DNA from: Gordionus sp. m RMFG-2023
Taxonomy: Eukaryota; Nematomorpha; Gordioida; Chordodea; Parachordodidae
Assembly (NCBI RefSeq): GCF_954871325.1
Contig: NC_088775.1
Coordinates: forward strand, 57,017,561-57,081,560
DNA: 64,000 bases
Direction of reading: 5' to 3'
Positions 47,712 to 58,690 of this stretch are shown piece by piece. The stretch's first letter is position 1. Each line of letters opens with the position of its first letter. Both the position numbers and the translations under genes were made by a program. The notes under the pieces are model-generated. The model saw only the letters and a list, made by a program, of their open reading frames with translations, did no database searches and was not told the DNA's origin.

Positions 47712-47753
47712 GATTGTAATAAAGATTGACTATATGATGGGAAGGAGAGTAAA

Positions 47754-48110
47754 ATGATGACCGTGGCGTTAGGAGGAGGCAAGAAAGAGTTGAGAGTTAA
47801 AATGTTGCAGCAGGAGATTCAAAGGGAGTTAACGTATCTGCCGAGTCCGAGGGTATGGTTCGATATCAACGGTAAGATGGTATCTATGTTATTTGGTACC
47901 GGAGCAGCTATTTCGGTGATAGGATATGAGGATTTTAGAAGACTTTGGCCGGGTAGTAAAATAATTAGAGACGTTATGCAAGTGAGGCAGTTTGATGGAT
48001 CGGAGATGGAGATGATGGGAAGAGTGCATATTGGGGATGTAGGGAGAGAAGGATGTAAAATGTTGGACTTATGGATAATTAACCGAGACGTTGAGCCGGT
48101 GATGGGATAG
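47754..48110 (+). pseudogene. Protease region of element C
   Basis: Homologous to the protease regions of elements A and B across SPRVWFDINGKMVSMLFG, GAAISVIGYEDFRRLWPG, VRQFDGSEMEMMGRV and LDLWIINRDVEPVMG. It is part of the broken pol region. Confidence 0.75.
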
Positions 48111-48579
48111 GATTGGATTACAAATGTGGGGCCGGAGTATGTATTTTGGGGAGTATTTGCGCGATGGGGAGTATTTGTGGCGATCGAAGAAGATATTCGG
48201 GAAGACTTAAGAAATATGGTCCGAGAGAATGAGGAGGAGAGAATGTCGGGAGGAAATTTGGAATGGATGGAGGACCAATTTGAAGTAGACGAGGGAAGAT
48301 CCATGTTTTGGGGGGAAAGCGAAGGAAATGCGAGGGAAGATATGTTGGGGAGAGGTCTGATTTAAGTAGATTGAGAAATAGGAAATATCCAAGACAGTAG
48401 ATATGGAGTATTGGGGCCGCTGGTTAGTGAGAGGAGTGAGAATTTTGTAGAACAGGGAGTTGTGGAAAAGTTGTGAGAGTGTGGAGAGGGAATAAAAGAT
48501 GTTCAAAATGAGGTGGAGAAGTTAGTGGAGAGGTATGGAGAAATATTTGGGGAAGAGTTGGGTTGTCTAAAGGGTTATG

Positions 48580-50008
48580 AAGTGGAGATTCGGATGAAGG
48601 ATGGATGTGTGCCGAAGTTGTGTGCTGTACGTCGTGTACCTTTTGAATGGAGGCGAAAGGTAGATGGATAGATGGGTAAAGGAAGATTTTGTATGTCCGG
48701 TTGAATATAGCGAGTGGGCGACACCTTTAGTACCGGTGAAAAAGGCTAATGGGAAGTTGAGATTATGTGCAGATTTCCGATGGACATTGAATCCGTGGGT
48801 AGTTGAAGTAAAGTATCCGTTACCGAGGATATAGGAAATATTGGCGAATTTGAAGGGGAGTTTGTATTTTTCGAAGGTGGATTTTTCTAATGCGTATTTG
48901 CAGTTGAATGTAAGGAAGGAGATGCAGAAGTTGCTGACCATAACTACGCCCAAGGGATTATTTGCGTTTAAGAGATTGCCGTTTGGGTTGAGCGTTTCGG
49001 CACCCATATTTCAGAGGACAATGGCGGCCGTTTTTCAGGGTTTGGAGGGAGTATTTTAATATGGATGATGTCTTGATAACGGGAATTACGCCGGAGGAGC
49101 ATAATAGGAGGCTGGAGGAGGTATTTTGGAGAATCAAGGAGAAGGGATTGCGTGTGAATAGAGAGAAAAGTGTGTTGGGAGTAATGGAGGTTGTTTATTT
49201 GGGTCATCGGATTAATGGAGTAGAGGTTAGACCGTTGGATAAGAATATGGTGGGTATTGCAAACATGTTGAGGCCGAAATGCAAGTCGGAAATACAGTCG
49301 TTTCTGGGAATGGTTAATTATTATCACAGGTTTGTAGAGAATTTTGATGAGATAGCTGCGCCTTTGTACCAGTTGTTGAAAAAGGGGGAGAGATTCGATT
49401 GGGGAGATGAACAGGAGGAGGCGTTTGAGGAGTTGAAGTACCGAATTGGAAAGGAGCCAGTCTTAGTGTGTTTTAATAATGAACTGGAGGTGATATTGGC
49501 GGTAGATGCGTCTCAAAGGGGAGTAGGAGGAGCGTTATTGCATCGGATGGAAGAGCTGGAGAGACCGGTGTTATTTTTCTCAAGGATTTTTAGGGCCGCG
49601 GAGACGAGGTATTCGGTAATTGAGCAAGAGGCATTAGCGGTAATTTTTGGATTGACTAAGTGTCGTGAGTATTTGATTGGGCGTCGTTTTGTGGTTTATA
49701 CGGATCATAAGCCGTTGATTCATTTGTTCCGGAAGGATAACAAGGAGTTGATGATGTCGCCGAGGTTGCAGAAGTGTTTATTGATGGTGGGCAGTTTTGA
49801 CCTGGAGATGAGATATCGTAAAGGCCGAGAAAATTATTTGCCGGATTTAATGATGAGATGCGGAGCAGGGGAGGATGTGGAAGAAAGTAATGCCGATGAG
49901 ATGTGTAAGAAGGAGGTAGCGATGGTCATGGCGGTATCGAGAATGTTGAAGGGAGGTCCGGTAACATGGGAGGAGATTCGGAGGGAGACACAAAAAGATA
50001 TGATTTGA
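48580..50008 (+). pseudogene. Reverse transcriptase and RNase H region of element C
   Basis: Motifs in order: LYFSKVDFSNAYLQLNV (RT motif A, 48.86 kb); FKRLPFGLSVSAPIFQRTMA; MDDVLITGITPEEHNRR (catalytic region, 49.06 kb); FLGMVNYYHRFVENF; LAVDASQRGVGGALLH (RNase H, 49.5 kb); SVIEQEALAVIFGLTKCREY; YTDHKPLIHLFRKDN; and KGRENYLPDL. All are standard for Ty3/gypsy pol and close to element B. Confidence 0.88.
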
Positions 50009-50019
50009 GTCGAATAAAA

Positions 50020-51015
50020 GAATGTATAATGGGCCGGATACAGTGGAAAGAGGGAGATAGAGTTTATAAAAATGTTGGAGGGGAATTGACGGTGATGGAT
50101 GAATGCGTAGTCCGAGGAAATAGGGCAGTGATACCTGGGAAGTTGAGAGGAACGGTGTTAACAATGTTGCATGCAGGTCATCAAGGAATGGAGCGTATGA
50201 AACAATGGGGACGAGAATATGTATGGTGGCCGAGGATGAATGCGGAGATTGAGGAACTAGCGAGACAATGTGTAGTATGCAATACTTGGGCCAGGATGCC
50301 AGCAAGAGATAGAGAAGGGACTTGGCCGAAAACAACGAAGCCATGGGAAAGGGTTCATGTCGACTTCTTCGAGTACGAAAAGAAGGATTATTTTCTAGTG
50401 GTTGATGCATTTTCTAAATGGGTAGTTGTAGGAGGGTTGACGACGCAAGTAGTGGTCAGAAAATTGAAGAATTTGTGGGCAAAGTTTGGAGTGGCTAAAG
50501 TAATCGTGTCTGACGGTGGACCAGCGTTTAGGAGTGCAGAGTTCGCGAAATTTTGCAAAGAAAATAGGATACAGCATATTTTATCTCCTCCATACCACCC
50601 AAGCTCCAATGGGCAGGCAGAGCGGATGGTTGGGTTGGTGAAAGATTGGTTACGAAAGGCAAAGTATGGGAAAGGAGAAGTATGGACGTCGGTAGCTTAT
50701 TATAATAATAGTAGGAGGGGAGAGGATTTGTCTCCAGCAGAGAAGTTTTTAGGGTTCAGAACGAGGATTGGGTTAGATGCTCTGAGGCCGGAGTCTGAGG
50801 GTCCGAGGAGAGAACGTGAGGAGGAGGGACCAGCAAAGTTTATGGTGGGACAGTCGGTGTGGGCAAGGATATATGGTGAAAAGGAGAAATGGCGAGCCGG
50901 AGTTGTGATGGAAAAGGTGGGGAAAAAGTTAAGTCGGGTCCGTTTTCAGGATGGCAAGGTGGGTGTGAGACATGAAGATCAGATACGCAGAGGAACGGAG
51001 GCGGGGCAAAAGTGA
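50020..51015 (+). pseudogene. Integrase region of element C
   Basis: HHCC region HAGHQGMERMKQWGREYVWW to QCVVCNTW; DDE core HVDFFEYEKKDYFLVVDAFS, VIVSDGGPAF and YHPSSNGQAERMVGLV; C-terminal part FMVGQSVWARIYGEKEKWRA then GKKLSRVRFQDGKVGVRHED. All integrase parts are recognisable. Confidence 0.88.
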
Positions 51016-52494
51016 CAGGGGCAAGAGGTCAACGAGAGGTCCGGAGTAAAAAAAAGGAATATAGGTCAAGGTCACGGTGTCGGTGCAGGTGGTCGTTCCC
51101 GGGAAGGGAAAGGGGAAGTATGATATAAAGAGGGGTATATATAAGGTGGGAATATGGGTCAAGTTGGTTAAGTAACAAGAAATTTTTTTTTTTGGGTTTT
51201 AAATGGAAATGTTTTCTTTGGGAATAAAATTGAAGTATGGTCAAGTCAAATTGTAAGGAAAAATTGTAATGTATTAGAGTAAAATAGTAAAAGGAATTTT
51301 TTTTTTTTGAATTGTTTTTTTTTGTGAAATTTGGTGGAGCTGAAATAAATATTAGAGAAAAATGTTAAAAAATGTTAAGTGTATGGAATAATAAAAGTTT
51401 TCTTTGTCTTAATTTATGGTAAAGGTAATATTTAAAAAAAAAAAGTGTTCTTGTGAAGTTTGTTGAGTAAGATTATAAGATTTTTTTAATAAAATTAGGA
51501 GTTTAGATTAAATTAGAGAGTAAAAAAAAAATTTTTTTTCTGGTGAAGGTTTGTGTTAGATAAAATAAATTAAGGAGAAATAAAATTATTGAAAAAAAAA
51601 TTTTTTTTTGGAAGTTTAGGTTAAATAAAATAATGTAAAGGAAAAAGGGTTTTGAAAGTGTATATTAAGTAAAATAAATTTTCTAAATATATTTGGTGGA
51701 ATAAACCGGTAACGAATAAGGAATAAGCGGCGGAATAATATTGAAGCGGAAATAGTTGAAGGTTCTTGTTGCAAACGGGGCGGAGGCAGGAATAGAATGG
51801 GTGTGGATAATGTGAATAGGGGGATGGGATTATGTGAAATAAAGAAAAATACTGAGAAAAGTAAGAATTAATTTTTTTTTTAAAAAGTAATAGTAAAAAA
51901 AAGATAACGGGGTTAGGGTTGAGTGTTTTGTATTATAATGTTTTTGTATTATAATGTTTTATTTTGTTGGCAAGGAAAAGTGAATTAAAAAAATAAAATA
52001 ATAAGATGTTAATAAAGAGGGTAATGGTTGGTTGTTGTTGTTTTAAAAAAGAAAATAGTAAGAGTTACCAGTTTTTTTTAAGGTTAAATGATAAAAAAAA
52101 TATATATAATAAAATTAATAAAAATTTTATTCTTTTAACGAAAATAGAGAGAGAAAGAGAGAAGAAAATAAAGTTAGTGAGATTGGGTATTGAAATATAA
52201 GGGAGAATGATTTACGAGTAAGAGAGTGTTGAGAAAAAGGAAAATTTTTAATAAGTAAGAGAAGACGAAAACGTAAAATTCATAATTTTTTTTCGGTAGA
52301 GGAAAATATAATTTTTTTCGGTATGCCTATTATTAACAAGTAAATCGCTTAATATGTATATAAGAAAGGAGAGTGATGAGGAAAGGGGAAGGGAGAAAAG
52401 GGGGGAAGCGAGAGAAAAAAATAAAATAAAATAAAATAAAAAGGGAAGGAGATAAATGATTGTTTGATATAGATATGTAGACCTGGGTACTCAT
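51016..52494 (+). other. Noncoding purine-rich stretch inside element C
   Basis: About 1.4 kb after the integrase with no convincing frame. It has long A and G runs and repeated aaaataaaa and gtaaaaatt motifs. It may be untranslated sequence for the downstream zinc-knuckle frame. Confidence 0.5.
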
Positions 52495-52878
52495 TTGATG
52501 CGAAATACGATAATTAGTGCGGATATGGAACCGCTTGCTAGTGAATGGAGAGCTTTAGCCCAGGAAGGCACGAGATCAATGGAGGGGAGAAGACCATCAG
52601 AGCACTCAAGGGAAACGGTACGTGAAGAAAGAGACAGGGTGATATGTTATGTTTGTGGAATGGCGGGACATATCCGCCGGTGGTGTCCCAAGGAACGGTT
52701 TGATACGGTGGGAGGGCGAACCCGATTGGAGCCAACGTCCGCATCTTCTGATATCAGAGCAATACAATCAAATCAACAAATGGCGCCGGACACGCTAGTG
52801 TTACGTGTAGGAGAAGAAGAATATAGGCAATTGTTGGAGCCAACGAGGTCCGATAAAGGGAGGAAATGTCATAAATGA
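52495..52878 (+). other. Extra zinc-knuckle frame between integrase and 3' LTR of element C
   Basis: A 127-residue frame contains VICYVCGMAGHIRRWCPKER, a CX2CX4HX4C knuckle, with an acidic, Arg-rich N-terminal part and an ending that overlaps the purine tract and the first bases of the 3' LTR. It is placed as in element B (39018-39505), though the two proteins share little outside the knuckle. It might be a captured or relocated Gag-type binding protein. Function unknown. Confidence 0.65.
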
Positions 52879-53177
52879 GTGACAGATTTGATAATTTTGA
52901 AAATATTATTTGCGTGAAAATTAAAAAATAATTGTGCGGAGTCATTATTAAACCGCGTTTTAATATTTTGTTTTATTTTATTTTTAGATATAAAAATTAA
53001 GATTTGTAGAATCATGATGAAATAGTATTTAGGCGCTTCCCTATAAAAGGGAAGCGCAATATTGTAAAATGATTATTATTAAATTATTATAAAATTATAT
53101 AAATTTATTGGATTGAAATAAAATTATTATACTCGGAGTTTTGCTTTCTACCCAGACTTGTACGGCACAACGTAATA
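52867..53177 (+). repeat. 3' LTR of element C
   Basis: 311 bp, matching 46111-46421 apart from about five substitutions. The same hairpin is at 53033-53057. It is preceded by the purine tract ATAAAGGGAGGAAA and followed by tttag. Confidence 0.92.
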
Positions 53178-53182
53178 TTTAG

Positions 53183-53574
53183 CTTAATATTACAGAGACT
53201 AGGTAATTTTTGAATTTATAAATCCAGGCCATAAAAAATCTGAGCTGGCCATAATATTTTTCATAATAGCAGAGAGACTAGGTATCCAATTCGTTTATTT
53301 TATAAATATTGCTTTGTTTAATTTTCACTAAACCTGGGTTCGGGATAAGTCCATAACATTATACATTATATTTATTAGTATTAATTAATAATTTAAGTTT
53401 TTGTTAGGTTTAATATTAATCACAAGTACTATTTTATTTTGAAAATTTTTATTTGGAAAAATTTTACAGAAATTTTTGACGATTTTCTCAAAAAATATTT
53501 TAGGGATTTTTTTTCCGGATATATTTTTTCCTATTGTTAATTTTCTAAAAATAATTTAATATTTTATAGGATTT
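53183..53574. other. Noncoding host DNA with short repeat
   Basis: agagactaggta occurs near 53197 and 53272, and gagctggccat at 53245, also found left of element C. No gene is seen. Confidence 0.45.
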
Positions 53575-53835
53575 AAAAAATAGGGAATTTTTTTCCGAGG
53601 AAATTTTTTCCGGGGAATTATTTTATATGGGAATTTTTTTCCGGAAAATTATTTTCTAAGGGAATTTTTTTCCGCCGGAGAATTATTTACCTGGAATTAT
53701 TTTCCGGGGAATATTTTTCCAGGGAATTATTTTCCTGATGATTTTTTTTCAGGGGAGTAATCTTCCGGGAAATTATTTTCCCAGGGATTTTTTTCCATGG
53801 ATTTTATTTCCGGGGAATTATTTTCCTAGATTCGT
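53575..53835. repeat. Minisatellite of aattattttccggggaatt-like units
   Basis: About 12-14 imperfect units of 15-20 bases on the pattern ttttccggggaattatt. This is the reverse complement of the array at 35756-36070. Confidence 0.8.
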
Positions 53836-54544
53836 TATAAATATATCTAAGAGAGGGGACATTTGTTTTTTAAAACTCTTCTACTGATCCTATATTAATT
53901 TTTTGTCGATGAGCTTACTTTGCTGCAAATCGAGGGGGACAAATATTAAACACGTATAGCTCTGCTTTTGACTCAACAATAACATATAAAATATGAAATT
54001 CTTCAACAACATTAGATCTATTTCCTTGAGTTCTAATAAAATCCTCTCCGCTATTCTCATCTTCTTAATCAAGTCAATGTTATGTTTATGAAAAGTATTA
54101 CATAAAATAGTTGTATATTTAAATAATACATTCTAATGAGAAAATAAATTTGGAATAGGTATTGAATTCAATAATTTTCTAGCTTCTCAGTAAATATTTC
54201 TTTCAAGCCATTGTGATATTTCAGTAATAGCATTGATAATCGGCTCTTCTAACTACCTTAAAGCTGTTTCTGGTGGAGACTATCTCGTTGGACAAGCTTG
54301 CAAATTCTTTTTCCCTGTTGGAAAAGGAGTTTCAGAGATAATTATTATTTGACTAGAAATTTAGATAAATAATACGCCACTAAAATTTGAAAATAATACG
54401 TAATTTATGCCAAGGAAAACTTGAAATCGAAATATATTGATAAAATAACTTAGTAGATGAATGTGATAAATAAATATAATTAAATATATATATGAGATAG
54501 GAATAAATATTAAGAAATGTAAATTAATATTAACAATAATCTTT
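53836..54544. other. Noncoding stretch, perhaps an old transposase
   Basis: A minus-strand frame at 53890-54072 (KKMRIAERILLELKEIDLML) is open but has no motif I can assign. Nothing else is recognised. Confidence 0.3.
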
Positions 54545-54645
54545 TTGAAAAATATAATCCGGCATCTGCATTTTTTGGCTGGGGGGGGGGTGGATTTTTC
54601 CCCATGCTCCCCCCCCCCCTGCGTACGCACCTGGTTCGTTTCAAT
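54545..54645. repeat. Element end with G10/C11 hairpin
   Basis: tggctgggggggggg (to 54590) is followed by gtggatttttccccatgctc and a C11 run (54609-54619), able to fold back, and ends ctgcgtacgcacctgg. Reversed, the last part is CCAGGTGCGTACGCAG plus a G run, similar in style to the hAT end at 15171. The partner end was not found. Confidence 0.4.
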
Positions 54646-54882
54646 AGTAACTTTTAACTACTATTAACAGTAGAAAATAATATGAATTTGGTGGTAAAAT
54701 TTTATTTTTCTACGAGTAATGATATTTTTTAATATAATAATACATATAATAGAAATTAAAATTAATCAGTTATGAATGCAATGTCTTTGAGTTGAATTAT
54801 AATCCCAAGGAATGTTCACATGTAATGAGGTGCCAGGTTGCCAATCATTTGTTTAGAAAAACTACAATATATTCATACAAAT

Positions 54883-55269
54883 ATGGTAATTTTTATTTAT
54901 TCAAATAATTATTATATTAAATTTATAGTTAGTATTAGTAATCGGAGATTTTCACATTCCTTATAGATCCTACACTCTTCCCGATCAATTTTTAAAATTG
55001 CTCGTCCCAGGAAAAATACAACATATTTTATGTACAGGTAGTTACAATTTATATATTTTTATTAGGAGAATTTAGGTAATCTCTGCACACAGGATACATT
55101 TAATTATCTAAAAACATTAGCAAATGACGTGCATGTAGTTAGGGGAGATTTTGATGAGGTAATGATTTATTTGAGCAAAATATAATTATTTTAATATTAG
55201 GAAGGCTTCCCAGAACAAAAAGTTGTAACTGTTAATAAGTTTAGAATAGGGCTAGTTCATGGACATCAA
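54883..55269 (+). CDS. VPS29: VPS29, retromer subunit, 5' half (exons 1-4)
   Basis: VPS29 is the small metallophosphoesterase-fold subunit of retromer, which returns cargo from endosomes to the Golgi. Exon 1 is only ATG (54883-54885). Exon 2 is 54929-55037, exon 3 is 55076-55158 and exon 4 is 55201-55269. Introns are 43, 38 and 42 bp, all GT...AG. The spliced 88 residues read [53 protein letters not shown] and PEQKVVTV, ending GLVHGHQ. They match the first half of VPS29 (about 180 residues) almost without gaps and keep the fold's D8, H10, N39, D62 and HGH residues. A donor, GTACAA, follows Q88. The second half (normally with WGD and SGHTH) was not found in the rest of the window, so the gene is either continued beyond a very long intron or truncated. 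Confidence 0.93.
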
Positions 55270-55807
55270 GTACAATAAATTTTATTATAAATATATTTTT
55301 ATTATTTGTGTAAAAAATGCTAAATATGGAATTTTTTAAAGAAAATCTATACTTTTTATTTAACAAAGTTGTATCAATATTGGATTAATTTAATTCTTTT
55401 TCCAAAAAGCTTACTTTGGTGAATTAAGAGATACTATATGCTCATTTAATTTCACTTTTTTACAATTATAAAAATAATGAATTGGTTTATTATTATTTAA
55501 GAACCTTGCAAGTTGTTATGAATTATTTTTATATAATCTTGCTATATTTTTCTAAAATTTAATTAATTTTTTTAATATCAGATAAATTATTTTAAAACGA
55601 AATACCTAACTATAATATTTAACTTTCATAAAAATGATTATAGTTGAAAAAAAAGACAAAGTTTGACCACCTCACCCTATTATTTCTTCCTAAAACATGT
55701 TTCATGTCAGAAACATTTTGATTTATAATTTTAAAATATTTAAGTTCAAAAATTAATTTTTTACTATCTTTTAGGATTTGTAAAAGTTTCTTATTCTATA
55801 TAAGAGC
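55270..55807. other. Intron or intergenic AT-rich DNA after VPS29 exon 4
   Basis: No exon of VPS29 and no other gene is recognised here. Confidence 0.4.
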
Positions 55808-55809
55808 TA

Positions 55810-56027
55810 GTGTTGTTAAACAGTTCAATTTGAGCCGATTTTTAAAAACAGCTAACTCAATATTTTATTCAGAAATATATTAAGCAAGTCTGTAGATATT
55901 GGTTATAGATGACACAAAGGTTTGGATGACTACTATTAGCGAAATCTTGTGGTGCAACATTTTTCTGGCCAAAATAATGAGTTAGCCATTTTTAAAAATC
56001 TTCTCAAATTAAGACATTTATCAACAC
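55810..56027. mobile_element. MITE with TA target duplication
   Basis: About 218 bp with long imperfect terminal inverted repeats (gtgttgttaaacagttcaat and tgagccgatttttaaaaac against their reverse at the right end). It is flanked by TA on both sides (55808-55809, 56028-56029), as for Tc1/mariner-type elements. A related copy lies at 62606-62805. Confidence 0.7.
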
Positions 56028-56029
56028 TA

Positions 56030-57085
56030 ATAAGGGCTCCATTACTATATTAACTCATGAATGGGGAATTTTTGTTTATAGTCACATGTATTTAGAGATA
56101 TAAACATAAGGGAATCTATTTTCCATTGGAATATTCCCTATTTAGATTTTATAAATATTTGTCAATTTCTTATTTTTCATGCATTTTTTTTTCTGTTATC
56201 ATTTTTATCTTTGGTCAAGTTTTAAATAACATTTTCATAATGGAATAATTTCTGGTTTAAAATATCTCTCATTCCCAGGTTTTATGATAGAGACAAAGGC
56301 AGTGTTTAGTGAATTGGTATTTTATTTATTTTTCATTTGGATAGAGACTGCCTAATTTATTATAATATATATTTAAAATAGGCTATGATCTTTTTGGTAA
56401 GAGCACAAATGAACATCACAAAATTGGGAATCTTGCTTATCTCCTAGAAAATTTTAAAGAATAGATATGGGGGCTAATTGGGGACAAACATGATATTTTC
56501 CCCATTTTTAGAGTTTTTTTTAAAAACTCAATTTAAATAGAAGTGTATATTCCCCTAGCATCTATTAATATCAATTTCAAAAATATTTTAAACATCTTCT
56601 AGGAGATATAAAAATTCCCAATTTTGAACTGTTTTGTTCTTCACGATTTTGAACTAAAACTGTTTTTTTGCAGTAATATCAAAATATGTAGTATTATTAT
56701 CAAAAAAATTAATCCTTTCAGCGGTATTTATATATTTCTGAGCATTAAATTTATTCAACATTTTTATTTTCAAAAAATAAATAATTTTATCAGTATTTTA
56801 AAATAGAGAAGCAAATAAAGCTTAATTATAACTAAAATTGTTCAGTATTTATTTAGTTGTTTAGTATTTTTACCAATATCTTTTAATTATAGGCTTTCAA
56901 GTATATTATATGAAATGTCAAATATAAAAAAAGAATGAATTTTGTAATGGAAGGATAATAATTATACATTTCTTAAGTATTTAAAACAGTTATTAAGATA
57001 ATAAAAACTCCAGCTAATGTTAGTTGTATTATAAAACAACATTTGTTTCACTATAAGAAAAATAATTAAATTCCTTAGTAGATGT
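56030..57085. other. Noncoding stretch with foldback sequence
   Basis: Contains the inverted repeat at 56419-56626. No gene is seen. A frame at 56624-56806 has no motif. Confidence 0.4.
56419..56626. repeat. Foldback element
   Basis: caaaattgggaat and tctcctagaa at the left are inverted at the right (ttctaggaga, attcccaattttg), with partial matching further inward. The size and shape suggest a small MITE. No clear target duplication. Confidence 0.6.
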
Positions 57086-57089
57086 TACA

Positions 57090-58690
57090 ACTATTGGTGT
57101 TATAGTTTAAGCTTGTAGAACTTCTTTTATTAATATATTTTGAGTATTTTTTATCATTTGATTCAATCTATAAGTTTTTAAAATATGGATGTAATAATGA
57201 TGCCAAAAAACCTCATTATATTCATCATCATAGGCAACAATTTTTTTAAATCTTTTGCCCTTACTCTTAGACAGCTTTTAATAAAGGTAGACAATATTGC
57301 AAACTTAATATTTAATGTTATCTAAGTCCTGTTTAGCCACAAATATTATGGGCACTAATTCACCATAAAATATACTTTGTTGCCCATGTGGTTTGTCTAA
57401 TGCAATTGCTCCATAGATTTAAACCTTACAATATTGCTCTATATAAACAATATTCATTTCTTTAAAAATGGGACAATCAATATTTAAAATAAATTTTGAT
57501 GTTATTTATATTTTAGCAGCATCAAGTCATACTATCATAAATGCTATTCCACTTGGTTATGCTTACCACCTGTTATCTTCCCTATATTTTCAGAAGATTT
57601 TGGCTTTCCACATACATTCCATATTTTGTACATTTTTCCTTACTCTATAATGAATTCTTCCAATATTCCTTGAGTTTGGTATTACAGAAAGAAAATATAA
57701 GGTGGCAATTAAAGATAAAGTGTGGCAGGGCAAACCTTATGGGCTTGGTAATATTTATTTGTTTATTTAATCTAAAGGTAAACATTGAACCATAATTTAT
57801 TGCATTAAATTCTAGTAGATCATCCACAATCATTTTCAAGATCATTTAATTTTACACTATATTCATTTAATGACTTGACAAAATTGGAAACCTTATCTGT
57901 AACAATAGCATTATAAGAAATCCCATACTCTATAGACTTCCGATAACTGCAATTTTATCAAATGAATGTGTTCCAGAGGTTCTTTTACCTCTTGATTGCC
58001 TTTCATGGGTTTCTCATGTTATCATTAAAAATATAAAAAATATATATTACCCAGTGAGCTGTTATTCCCATAATAAGTTTCAAGATCACAAATCTGCCAT
58101 TATGTCTGAGCCTTTAAAATATTTTTTCAAGTATATATTTTATTCAAACCCTCTATTCTTCTTTCTAAAAACCTCCTTAAATTTTTTAAATAATCCAACA
58201 TTACTAAGAATGTCTGGAATATCATATTGATATTTATCTATTAAATTATATAACAATCATGATAATAATAAATTCAGGTTGTTCAATTAGGCTCAAAGGG
58301 TATAAACCCTTGACAATAAATGCCCATATCAACTTAACAATTTTATTTTGTGTAATTATTGGTTTTATTTTATTAATAGGATTAAATGAAGTTAATATTC
58401 TGGGTTGAATCATCTTTTTATGGTGGTGGACTTTGCGGTTTTCTTCTCTGCTCTTTTAGATATAATTGATATTCCTTTATAAGCCTACACCTTTAATTTT
58501 TAATAAAAATAATATATAATTAGATTATAACATAAAATTATCTATGTTTAACAAAATTTTATTGAACCCTTTATCATTTTTTTGTTTCTACATGTTTGAC
58601 ATTTAGATTTTAAAAAGGATATTTGATCCAAGGCAATTTATTTCCATAAATTCACTGTCTTGTTTTCACTACCATGAGTGTTAATTATTC
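57090..58690 (-). pseudogene. hAT transposase relic (BED type)
   Basis: On the minus strand, in order: a BED-like CQTCRNKKMIKG (58.6 kb); IWAFIVKGLYPLSLIEQPEF (58.33 kb); ITAHWVIYIF (58.05 kb); NAIVTDKVSNFVKSLNEYSV then KLNDLEND (57.9 kb); TKWNSIYDSM (57.55 kb); AIALDKPHGQQSIFYGELVP (57.4 kb); and KRFKKIVAYDDEYNEV (57.25 kb). Each fits a conserved stretch of BED-finger hAT transposases in the right order. Many frame changes and stops are present. A dimerisation domain is not clear. Element ends were not identified. Confidence 0.6.

Larger units (their letters stand above)
46111..53177 (+). mobile_element. Ty3/gypsy-type LTR retrotransposon (element C), young
   Basis: A 7067-bp element with two 311-bp LTRs that differ at about five positions (near 1.6%), flanked by a perfect 5-bp duplication, tttag. 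A primer-binding site, TGGTGCCGTGAC (46424-46435), follows the 5' LTR, and a purine tract, ATAAAGGGAGGAAA, precedes the 3' LTR. Parts in order are a repetitive leader, a short hydrophobic frame, gag zinc knuckles, protease, RT, RNase H, integrase, a 1.4-kb noncoding stretch and an extra zinc-knuckle frame. It is broken in about five or six places despite its youth. Its codons are less AT-biased than those of element B. Confidence 0.92.

Noticed and set aside
47286-50609. Several minus-strand frames over element C
   Set aside because: They mirror the plus-strand gag and pol regions and have biased, motif-free products.
57468-57795. Plus-strand frames near 57.5-57.8 kb as a membrane protein
   Set aside because: They are hydrophobic only because they are antisense to the AT-rich hAT relic, whose conserved phrases read on the minus strand.
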